A stretch of DNA of 64,000 nt. Origin: Cranoglanis bouderius (Eukaryota; Chordata; Actinopteri; Siluriformes; Cranoglanididae). The stretch is from assembly GCA_023630585.1 (NCBI GenBank), contig CM042551.1:6588501-6652500 (forward strand), read 5' to 3'. A program made the position numbers and the translations under genes. How positions within the stretch are numbered: position 1 is the first letter of the stretch; each line of letters starts with the position of its first letter. Under the pieces are notes generated by a model. That model searched no databases. It worked only from the letters and a program-made list of their open reading frames with translations, and was not told the DNA's origin. Of the stretch, positions 58,018 through 64,000 are shown piece by piece.

Positions 58018-59417
58018 TTAAAATAAAAAACCTACACTAAATTGTGCCCTACATAGTGAATAGGGTCCACTTTAGGATGAAGGAATATTTCTGTAACTTT
58101 CTAATGTGTCATCCTTCTAATGAAATCTCTTATGAAATCTGTACAAAGTATGTGTCCTGAAGATGATATTACATGAAAGTATTTTGAGTCTGTCTTGTTT
58201 TATCACTAAAGTTAGCTTATTTCATCCATTCATTTCTAGAAAGACAAATTATTACATTAAATTAATAATTTAATATTTTCGTATCATTATACAAAATAAT
58301 ATTAGTAATAGTAGATGATTTACACTACATTTCTGATCTTTTTTTACTTCATTTCACTTGTACATACAGTATAATGCACATATAAATAGGTTCTGTAATG
58401 GCATCATGTTATACTGTATCTAGTGAGCATATATAGTGAATTGGCTTTTGGGATTTGGCCGAACTATGTGTTGGATGGGTTTAAATCAAAATATAGTTGA
58501 AAAGTTGAAAATGGCGGCTTTTCACATACATCCCAGGCTGCGTAAGAAATTGTGCTAAATATCAGTGACAAGGGAATGTTGCTGAAAATATTCCAAATTT
58601 TACACACTACAAAGTTAATGATAAAACTATGATCTTAGCTCCTGTACTTAAGAAAGCGTCAGAAATTTCCCCCTTTGCGGGTTATGTGATATGAACACAC
58701 AGTGTAAAGCTACTGCTAATGTTTGCTATTCTACTGCACTTTTAAAATTAAAACTATAAATCAAGTTTTAAATGAATTGGACAACCACACATACACACCC
58801 TCTCTCCTGGTTTTTACCTTCTTATTAAACCCCTAGGGACTGAAAAGGAGAGTTTAATGTAACAAAGCTCATGCCAGGGCTCCATTAGACAAACAGGAAG
58901 CTCTGTGAAATGACTGTGTGGTTGTGTCAATATTATACCAAAAGCCTGTTTATAAGTGCGTATGTGTGTGTGTTTATGTGCACAAGTGTGTGAGCAGCAG
59001 CCTGGGAGGTCTACAGATCCCAGCGTCTGGGATAGCAATTAAGCCCTAAACACATACACACACCCACTTTCACACACCCCGTCACAGGGCCGCCCCTCCT
59101 TGAGTTTCACTGCAGAATTACGGCAGACAAACACAAACAGGCCGTCTCTGGGGGGCCGCGTGTGAAGATGAGCCGCAGAAAGAACTCCATTGTGTCCGGG
59201 GGTCCTTCTCTGCCCCGTACGCTGGCCCGTGGCCCAATGAGGAAATGCTTGGGCAGAATTTCACAGAACTGCCGCCCCCCAGAAGGCCCCCCTTCATTCC
59301 CCTCAGCCCCCAACCAGCTATTAGACCAGAAACCGCAGCACAGAGAGGAAAGGACCTGTCACTCACAACGTTCTGCTGAACATAATCACGCCCACATTCC
59401 CTCACACATACATACAC

Positions 59418-59457
<40 letters not shown>

Positions 59458-59545
59458 TACTCAGGCACACAAACCCTAGCATGTGCATGGATACATTCTC
59501 ACAAATACATGCACACACACACATACAAAGTGTTCTACACACATC

Positions 59546-59583
<38 letters not shown>

Positions 59584-61523
59584 CTTAGTAGGAAAAAAGA
59601 AGGCTGAAGGTAGAGGGAGAGATGAGAAAAAGAGACAGAGAGTGAGAAAGAGAAAAAAGAGAGGGAGAGATGGAGTGAGAATAAGAAAGAGAGAGATGGC
59701 ATGAGAAAAACAGATGGAGTGAGAGAGAGAAAAAAGAGAGGGAGAGGTGGAGTGAGAAAGAGAGAGTAGGAGAGATGGAGTGAGAATGAGAAACACAAAG
59801 AGAGATGGATAGAGAAGTAGAGAGACAGAGGGAGAGGGAAAGAGAGAGACAAGGAGAGGGAAAGAGAGATAGAGGGACAGAGAACGAAAGAGGGAGAGGG
59901 AAAAAGACAGGGAGAGGGAAAGACAGAGAGAGAGAGAGAGAGAGAGAGATGGTGAAAGAGAGAAAGACAAGAATAGATGGAGAAAGTGTGCGTGTGCGTG
60001 TGCGTATGTGCGTTAGAGGAAAAGCAGATGCCTGCGCTCTGGGCACTGATGTAATCACACTGAGAAGCAGAATGAGTGTTTAATAGTGTTGTTTATGATG
60101 CTGTGTCTTTAACAGTACACAGGACACACACTCGCTCTTTCACCACGCTTTCACAGTCCCTCCAAAACAATGGATCATTAGCTGAGCGCTCAGCCTCCCG
60201 CCAACACGCATAAACAACACGTTGCGTGCTAAAGCATCATGGACCTTAACCTGTGGTGTTGAGCTCAGAGTTTACAGTAGCAAAGCACGCAAGCTGGTGT
60301 TGCAAGAAAACACAAACAATACAGCTCTGGTATCTTTTACTCTATGGTCGGTACCTCGATTTGGGCGGAGCTGGCCTGGTAGTTTGTGCCGTTCTCATTG
60401 CTGCATAAGCCAATGGGAGAGCTGGGCCCAGAGCTGGGTGAGCTGTCGTTGGCTGAGGAGTCTATGTGAAGAGAAACAGGACAGGATATTAACGTTTAAG
60501 TTAATACTGTAATCCTAGCTCTGAGAGGAAAACTTCATGAGTCTCAGACTGCACACATACCGTATGTTAATCTAAACAGCATCACGCGCAGCTCATTTGC
60601 TAATGGGAAAGATGCTAACTGGCTACTTTCATCCACTTTCACACAACTTTCCTCTGGGAAAGAATGGCAATACTTTTTAGGACATTGATTAACTGGTAAT
60701 ACACGACTGGCCACAATCATCACAATAAACTACTAAAAAGGTAAATACTCCAAATGTTCCATGAATAAACTTTTTTTTTTTTTAAATAAAATAAAAAAAT
60801 AAAAAACAAGCTTTTTAGCAATTAACAAAAAGCTGTATGACATTTTTTTTAGGTGAAATGTACCTAGTTAGCTAGTTGTGTGTGTGCTATCTGGGATGTG
60901 ATGCTTCATTAAAAGGTCCCGCTTAAAAACAGACTAGACGTAATCTCATTGCGGGTCAGAATTAAGAATGAATTCTGTAAGACTAGATGCTAAGGTGATG
61001 CTAAATCAATGCTAGCATTCTCTGATTTGTAAAGCTAATTAAAGGAAAAGTAAAGGATATTTGGTTTACACATGACTCATGGTTTCTTGAGTCCTTTCAT
61101 ATCAACTCTTCCTTAAAATATTATACCACTTCATTTCGTAATAACTATAGTAACCGTGGTATCAAATATGACTTCCATTTTAGCCTTCACCAACACTGAG
61201 TTACGCATGCATAGCAGGGATTTATTACTGAAATGAACCTGTCCATTTTACATTTTTTTATTGTGTCAATACACTTTGTATAGAAGTGAACAGTACAGTG
61301 AATTGGTTTTCATGCTAGCCCCGATGTCATGTGTGTGTACGCTAGCCCAGTGTGGTGTATCAGTGGGATGTTATCTGGTGCTCCTCACCACTGAGCTCCA
61401 GCGGGCGTTTCTTAGGTGGCGTGACGAGCACACTGCCGTCTCTGCGGCGCTGGATAGGGCCACTCCTCCTCTCAGAGACCTTCTGCTTCAGCCGAGAGCG
61501 CACCTTCAGATTAGGCTCAGATG
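44024..61523 (-). CDS. hdac9b: Histone deacetylase 9, 3' part of gene, short form without deacetylase domain (six exons)
   Basis: Class IIa histone deacetylase family member, a nuclear co-repressor that binds MEF2 and recruits other repressors. CDS = complement of join(44024..44380, 48951..49162, 52010..52139, 56830..56952, 60355..60461, 61389..61523). All five introns are GT-AG, and the phases fit to give 353 codons and a TGA. Blocks in order: [62 protein letters not shown], a Gln-rich helix, then SIEQL. The SIEQL and [16 protein letters not shown] wording matches HDAC9 rather than HDAC4, 5 or 7. The protein stops before any catalytic domain, as in mammalian MITR. The 5' exons, including the MEF2-binding region, lie outside the window. 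Assignment to the b paralogue rests on recall that fish HDAC9-B is short and lacks the enzyme domain; the HDAC9 assignment itself is firm. Confidence 0.9.
44770..45265 (-). repeat. High-copy repeat family, copy E, in hdac9 intron
   Basis: Inverse copy with GTGCTGTTATAGGAAAATAA, AAAGTTACAGCTTTACCTCT and CTGACACTGGAGACTCCTTC. It ends before the distal part. Confidence 0.75.
45473..47020 (+). mobile_element. Tc1-family transposon in the last hdac9 intron, dead
   Basis: A 1548-bp element with TA on both sides, in the intron between 44381 and 48950. The ends read CAGTCATGTGAAAAAATAA on the left and the complement of TAGTCATGTGAAAAAATAAG on the right. The inverted repeats run for more than 100 bp, including TTTGGACAAGCAAACATTTC. 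The enclosed transposase reads on the plus strand, opposite to hdac9. Confidence 0.94.
45853..46805 (+). pseudogene. Tc1 transposase with frameshift and lost catalytic Glu block
   Basis: It starts [20 protein letters not shown] with a helix-turn-helix ([23 protein letters not shown]) and the linker [13 protein letters not shown], and breaks by frameshift near 46248. It resumes at 46275 with [31 protein letters not shown] and [20 protein letters not shown]. The expected WPSQSPDLNPIEMLW is mostly gone. A short out-of-frame relic reads NPI-stop-MLW, so the Glu codon appears to have become TAA. The tail ([20 protein letters not shown]) is intact to the stop at 46805. It has two of three catalytic acids and cannot act. 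Confidence 0.92.
47515..47870. repeat. Purine-rich tract with G runs
   Basis: Mostly A and G, with GGGGGGGGG-type runs near 47536 and 47798. It is in the last hdac9 intron. Confidence 0.85.
48034..48077. repeat. (CA)n microsatellite
   Basis: A pure CA run of about 44 bp in an hdac9 intron. Confidence 0.97.
48951..49162 (-). CDS. hdac9b: hdac9 exon: second 14-3-3 site and Gln-rich helix
   Basis: This 212-bp exon has acceptor ctcccag and donor CAG|gtacct. Its first two bases complete the Gly codon, then 70 codons follow. It includes [12 protein letters not shown], then [38 protein letters not shown] and [10 protein letters not shown]. The Ser of RTQSAP is the second conserved CaMK/PKD and 14-3-3 site of class IIa HDACs. 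The Gln-rich stretch is part of the region that recruits co-repressors. STLAQLV after the phosphosite separates HDAC9 from HDAC4 and HDAC5. Confidence 0.94.
49294..50904. mobile_element. Non-autonomous element with CACTGCAAAAA ends
   Basis: Left end CACTGCAAAAAAATG and right end GTTTTTGCAGTG are inverted, each next to TA. About 1.1 kb of AT-rich interior remains after removing the nested element at 49740-50230. Short open frames inside show no known domain. It lies within an hdac9 intron. Confidence 0.8.
49740..50230. mobile_element. Harbinger-like MITE nested in the 49294 element
   Basis: Ends GGCTGCGTCTGAAATCGCG and, inverted, GGCTGTGTCCGAAACCGCG. A CTA triplet flanks it on both sides, fitting a 3-bp target duplication like that of PIF/Harbinger elements. 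Subterminal copies of AGTACG/CGTACT are frequent. It is non-coding. Confidence 0.75.
50998..51645 (+). repeat. High-copy repeat family, copy F, in hdac9 intron
   Basis: Runs from ACCACAGCGCTGTTATATTC through CTGATTGGTCAGAAGGTGTT and TTTTAACAGCAGCTCTGACA to ATTTTCCTATAACAGCACAC. The GTCTCCAGT portion is deleted. Confidence 0.8.
52010..52139 (-). CDS. hdac9b: hdac9 exon: [14 protein letters not shown] block
   Basis: This 130-bp exon starts in phase 0 after a long CT-rich tract ending ctaaag and stops at TCTG|gtgagt, leaving one base of a Gly codon. It encodes [20 protein letters not shown] followed by [14 protein letters not shown] and TRQQKILSS. The [14 protein letters not shown] helix is close to invariant in HDAC9. 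The human exon is longer at its 5' end, so the fish exon is shortened there. A decayed Tc1 copy sits about 165 bp upstream of it in gene sense. Confidence 0.92.
52305..53303 (-). mobile_element. Tc1-family transposon, truncated at one end
   Basis: The right end has the inverted repeat CACTGATCAGCCATAACATT (read on the minus strand from 53303), a widespread fish Tc1 end, next to TA. The other end is missing: similarity stops near 52305, inside the transposase. The fragment lies about 165 bp upstream, in gene sense, of the hdac9 exon at 52010-52139. Confidence 0.9.
52313..53155 (-). pseudogene. Tc1 transposase remnant, C-terminus lost
   Basis: The start at 53155 reads [13 protein letters not shown]; frameshifts and stops follow. 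The best stretch, 52867-52415, includes [60 protein letters not shown] and FQQDNAP. After a stop, [13 protein letters not shown] near 52340 carries the catalytic Glu. The sequence then leaves the family completely. All three acids are present but in broken frames. Confidence 0.9.
53304..55657. other. hdac9 intron sequence without genes
   Basis: Contains a CT-rich patch (53765-53860) and the LINE relic at 54630. Nothing else recognisable. Confidence 0.5.
54630..54830 (-). repeat. LINE 3' UTR fragment, inverse copy
   Basis: Minus-strand reading gives GCTGCTTAATAACAATGCCC and TTGTTAAAAGCTCTATATAA, the counterpart of the segment at 14520-14570. It is truncated and diverged. Confidence 0.6.
55658..56286. 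mobile_element. Second copy of the GGCTGCGTC element, carrying a tandem array
   Basis: Starts GGCTGCGTCCGAATATCC and ends with the inverse of GGCTACGTTCGAAATCGCG. It shares CAGTAGGTACTGTCACAGTA-type subterminal sequence with the copy at 49740, in opposite order. It differs by containing four 30-bp tandem units. It lies in the hdac9 intron between 52140 and 56829. Confidence 0.72.
56011..56130 (+). repeat. Four 30-bp tandem units with CACGTG palindromes
   Basis: Units start at 56011, 56041, 56071 and 56101. Each begins CGGCTCTTTT and ends TCACGTGACAAGT, except that the third has TCACATGAC. The perfect palindrome GTCACGTGAC occurs at 56027, 56057 and 56117. This is the full consensus bound by bHLH-zip factors (USF, MITF/TFEB). 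A degenerate fifth half-unit (TGTGAGTCTCATGACAA) follows. Confidence 0.9.
56830..56952 (-). CDS. hdac9b: hdac9 exon: [14 protein letters not shown] block
   Basis: This 123-bp exon encodes exactly 41 codons, phase 0 at both ends, after a gttgcag acceptor and before AGT|gtgagt. It contains [19 protein letters not shown], nearly the same as the human HDAC9 block [18 protein letters not shown]. This Ser/Pro-rich segment is a conserved class IIa signature between the nuclear localisation region and the second 14-3-3 site. Confidence 0.9.
57497..57547. repeat. (GT)n microsatellite
   Basis: A pure GT run of about 51 bp in an hdac9 intron. Confidence 0.97.
57548..59420. other. hdac9 intron sequence without genes
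   Basis: 57830-58560 has phrases like CACTATATAGCATATTC, CCTACATAGTGAATAGGG and TATATAGTGAATTGGC that suggest an old MITE. 59080-59340 is GC-rich and unexplained. Confidence 0.45.
57976..58015. repeat. (AAT)n microsatellite
   Basis: About 13 AAT units in an hdac9 intron. Flanking ACTATATAGCATATTC and CCTACATAGTGAATAGGG hint at a further MITE around it. Confidence 0.93.
59421..59455. repeat. (CA)n microsatellite
   Basis: A pure CA run of about 35 bp. Confidence 0.97.
59551..59957. repeat. 400-bp GA-rich purine tract
   Basis: Imperfect GAGA/GGGAGA repeats with a loose unit AGAGATGGAGTGAGAA near 59660-59790. The opposite-strand frames are Ser/Leu-rich artefacts. Confidence 0.92.
60355..60461 (-). 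CDS. hdac9b: hdac9 exon: Ser/Pro/Asn-rich linker
   Basis: This 107-bp exon has acceptor acatag and donor GAG|gtaccg. Two bases complete the Asp codon from the previous exon, then 35 codons follow. It reads [15 protein letters not shown] near its start and ends SAQIE. It aligns by position and by the SSGPSSP block with the human HDAC9 linker that follows the nuclear localisation region. The remainder is poorly conserved, which is normal for this disordered part. It ends in phase 0. Confidence 0.82.
61389..61523 (-). CDS. hdac9b: hdac9 exon: first 14-3-3 site and nuclear-localisation region
   Basis: This 135-bp exon begins after a ctcag acceptor and ends G|gtgagg. Its first two bases complete an Ala codon. 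It then encodes 44 residues starting [19 protein letters not shown], and ends with one base of the next codon (Asp). In class IIa HDACs the first Ser here is the CaMK/PKD target of the RKTAS motif that binds 14-3-3 and drives nuclear export; RKT would come from the preceding exon, which is not in the window. The basic stretch through PPKKRPLEL corresponds to the nuclear localisation signal. This is the most conserved exon in the window. Confidence 0.93.
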
Positions 61524-61722
61524 CTGAGACAAAAAGAGAGAGGGATGAGACGTAATGAGACAGACATACTGAATGTGATCTTTTTTGTAGGACACAGTTT
61601 TGAGATTTCACTAGCAGAAAGATGTCGGTGTTTACATTTAAAAAATGAGGTTCCTGATTATGATGAAAAATGTTAACATCAGATTTTCAACACATTTAGT
61701 ACTGGTTGGATGACTTATACGG

Positions 61723-61730
61723 TATATATA

Positions 61731-61805
<75 letters not shown>
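61723..61805. repeat. (AT)n microsatellite
   Basis: An AT run of about 80 bp with one TT break. Confidence 0.97.
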
Positions 61806-61809
<4 letters not shown>

Positions 61810-61980
61810 GACTTTTACATGACTGTATATGGTAATGATTTATCAAGTCACTGTCAGTTGTTATGCAGGTTCCCTTTTGAGTCTGGTTCCTCTTAAGGTT
61901 TATTCTCATATTGTCTAAAGCAATAGTTCTTAAAGTTGGGTCCGTGATGTATAGCCGGAGCGGCGGCAGAACTTAAACTA

Positions 61981-62264
61981 CAGGTTGTCCCAAAAGTCTC
62001 CATACATAGGGGACTATGTTTGCCAGCACCTCGTCGGTCGTGTCTTCGTCAGTGGATGTTCGTGGACGTCCACTTCTCGGTTGGTCCGCAACACTTCCAG
62101 TCTTTCTGAATTTGTTAATAAGTCTGGCGACAGTGTGGTGTGTGATGTGCTTGCCATGTTTCCTGTTAAAGTCCATCGCAACCTTGCGACAGCTTCCTGA
62201 TCCAGCCATGAGAAATATTTCAGTACGTTCTTCTTTTGTCAACGGCATTCCTAAAGGCTATCTG

Positions 62265-62337
<73 letters not shown>

Positions 62338-62396
62338 AGTATGAAACATTTTGGAAGACATTTTGTAAAAAGTGTTAAGACTTTTGGGACACCTTG
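61981..62396 (-). mobile_element. Short mariner-superfamily element with (AT)n core
   Basis: The left end CAGGTTGTCCCAAAAGTCT and the inverted right end CAAGGTGTCCCAAAAGTCTT both adjoin TA. The 416-bp element holds one N-terminal transposase fragment and a 63-bp (AT)n tract. It lies in hdac9 gene territory, upstream of the exon at 61389. Confidence 0.85.
61985..62248 (-). pseudogene. Helix-turn-helix fragment of a mariner-type transposase
   Basis: Starts MPLTKEERTEIFLMAGSGSC, then HHTVARLINKFRKTGSV, then the linker DQPRSGRPRTSTDEDT. This is the layout of a two-HTH DNA-binding domain with a GRPR linker. Translation then runs into the terminal repeat. No catalytic domain is present, so this is a deletion derivative. 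I cannot name the family with certainty. Confidence 0.75.
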
Positions 62397-62499
62397 TACT
62401 ATTGTTATTGCTGTTATAGTTATGAATTATGAGTTATTATAATTATTAGCCCAACTGACTGGTCAGTTGAATTAAATGTGTGTACAATTACACACTATG

Positions 62500-62670
62500 G
62501 ACAGTGATGGCTCAGCAGTTAGGTATCTGGAGTACCTGTGTTTGAAAGTAGTGTGTTTGAATCCCGGGACCGCCAAGCTACCACTGTTGGGTGCTTAAGC
62601 AATACCCTTAATCCTTCTCTCCTCAACTCAACAGTAAGTCGCTTGAAATGAAAAACAAATAAAATGTGTT
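62500..62670 (+). repeat. tRNA-derived SINE-like sequence
   Basis: An A-box-like TGGCTCAGCAG at 62508 and a B-box-like GTTTGAATCCC at 62555 lie 47 bases apart, the spacing of a tRNA-type RNA polymerase III promoter. The flanks do not form a full cloverleaf. An unrelated tail follows. A SINE head is more likely than a tRNA gene. Confidence 0.6.
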
Positions 62671-62794
62671 TTTTATAAGGAGTTGTTTATTTTCTTATCT
62701 AATACAGATTAACACCGTGTAGCTGGGTTTGGTGTCTGAGGCTGGTGTTCAGGAGTAAAAAGCTCTCTACATATGATGATATGTATTTGCCTAG

Positions 62795-63262
62795 TATTAC
62801 CTAATATTTGATCCAGAATGCAGCTGTATGGCTTGTTTTCAACCTCCCACACCACCCCATTGCTATGCTCTCTCCACTGGCTTCCTGTAGCTGCCCACAT
62901 CAGATTTAAAACACTGATGCTTGCCTACAAAGCTAAAAACCAGCACACCCTGCTCTGCACCTCGCTTCCTCCGAGCCTTTAGTACTACTCGACTGGACCC
63001 ACCATTTTACCAAGGTACAAGGAAGACATGCATCAAGACTCTTCTCTGTCCTGGCACCCAGGTGGTGGAATGAACTCCCCCTGGCTGACCGAACAGCCGA
63101 GTCAATGGCTGTCTTCAACCGAATACAAATACAAACTGATGGTACTCTTAGGCCCGTTTGAGAAGCACTGGTTTATGTAGGTTTTTCCTTGGTACTGTTG
63201 TCTCTGGATGGCTCATCAGGGATTTTTGTGACAATGTATATTGTTAAAAGAACTAAACTGAA
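62795..63262 (+). mobile_element. LINE 3' end (L2/Rex1-like), decayed
   Basis: The plus strand reads in broken frames HWLPVAAHIRFKTLMLAYKA (shifted at 62880) and later VLAPRWWNELPLADRTAESM followed by AVFNRIQ. These are the C-terminal phrases of the reverse transcriptase polyprotein of L2/Rex1-type LINEs. The following TTTTTCCTTGGTACTGTTGT matches the 3' UTR fragment seen near 14440. Confidence 0.78.
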
Positions 63263-64000
63263 AAATGGAAGCAAGTGGGAAATTGTGTCCATTTTATTTT
63301 TTCACTCAGTTGTCAGATTAAAGTGTCCCTGATATTCATTACACTCACCAACTGCAAATTCAGTCCGAATTTTCTATCTTTCTTTATTTCTGCATCTAAG
63401 CAAGATAGTCAACCGTATAAATGCCCCATGCAACGAATCAAATGCAGGTACATAACCTCAGCTAAGTGTGAGAGTTACATGAGAGCTCACTGGGACACAT
63501 CTCAGCTGTAATGAAGTCGAAATAGAGGGGATCGTTTCGCTGCCTCATCTGGAGTAGATTAGTCCGGAGCAACAGAGCTCTAAGTGAAAAAGTCCGCTAC
63601 CTGCCGGCCAGGCAACCACAGTCCCTCTACAGTAGCAGCGGTTAAACTAACACACAGATGCCGTGTGTGTGTGTCCAGTGTGTGTTTGTATGTGTTGGCT
63701 GCCTGGAAGAAGGGAATCCCCCACCTTCACTTTTCGTCACACAGCACCGTGCCCCCAGTTCCACTCCATGACCTCCTACTAAGTTAAGTTTACTCTACTG
63801 AATCAGCACGAGGCACGCAAAATGGGAGTCTCTGAGACGCCACCTTCATACACGCCAACCAGTGGGTGGGCATCAAAGAAGCAGGAAGTAAACACACGTC
63901 AGGAAACGCCATAATTATAATGTGTTCACTGTGGGATGTGGGCATTCATTAGATATGTAAATGATAGAGGATATGACATATACTGTATACACACTGACTC
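63263..64000. other. hdac9 gene interior, no exon recognised
   Basis: No match to the expected upstream HDAC9 exons (such as the SRHPKLWYTAAHH block) was found, so the next 5' exon lies beyond the window. Confidence 0.5.

Noticed and set aside
59476..60058. Overlapping long Ser/Leu-rich open frames on the minus strand
   Set aside because: They are translations of a GA/CT-rich tract; low complexity in every frame and no domain.
62508..62580. A tRNA gene
   Set aside because: A- and B-box-like motifs are present but I could not fold a full cloverleaf; a SINE head fits better.
63263..64000. Upstream hdac9 exon with the SRHPKLWYTAAHH block
   Set aside because: No matching minus-strand reading found; it must be outside the window.

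Overview
The window is vertebrate nuclear DNA, almost certainly from a teleost fish. It has very dense dinucleotide microsatellites, several decayed Tc1-family transposons (including families typical of fish), many short inverted-repeat elements, LINE and SINE fragments, and one spliced gene with long introns. The abundance of Tc1 elements and of a recurring catfish-like repeat suggests an ostariophysan fish, perhaps a catfish. That last step is inference, not proof.

The one recognisable cellular gene is the 3' half of a class IIa histone deacetylase, histone deacetylase 9 (hdac9, probably the fish hdac9b paralogue). It lies on the minus strand between 61523 and 44024. Six exons join in frame across consensus GT-AG introns and give 353 residues. 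They contain the SEPNL 14-3-3 site, the basic nuclear-localisation region, the LYTSPSLPN block, the [14 protein letters not shown] block, the RTQSAPLPQ 14-3-3 site, a Gln-rich helix and the SIEQL block. The last exon then reads into a TGA stop. The deacetylase domain is absent, as in the MITR splice form of mammalian HDAC9 and, from memory, the short fish HDAC9-B protein. The 5' exons (MEF2-binding region) must lie beyond 64000.

From 1 to 44000, downstream of the gene, I found no exon I could name. This part is a mosaic of microsatellites, purine or pyrimidine tracts, a repeat family with at least seven copies (several with other elements inserted in them), MITE-like elements, and two full-length but dead Tc1 elements (9716-11108 and 39897-41364). 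A few GC-rich or unusually non-repetitive stretches (about 360-690, 12540-12720, 17030-17110, 27370-27560, 35930-36250) are candidates for regulatory DNA. In vertebrates the neighbourhood and introns of HDAC9 are known to carry enhancers for the adjacent TWIST1 gene, so this is plausible but unproven here.

From 44000 to 64000 the hdac9 introns hold further insertions. These include a third full-length dead Tc1 (45473-47020), a truncated Tc1 (52305-53303), a CACTGCAAAAA-ended element with a second element inside it (49294-50904), a related element carrying four 30-bp tandem units with GTCACGTGAC palindromes (56011-56130), a small mariner-superfamily remnant (61981-62396), a tRNA-like SINE and a LINE 3' end. 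No CRISPR array, rRNA gene, bacterial operon or intact transposase was found.
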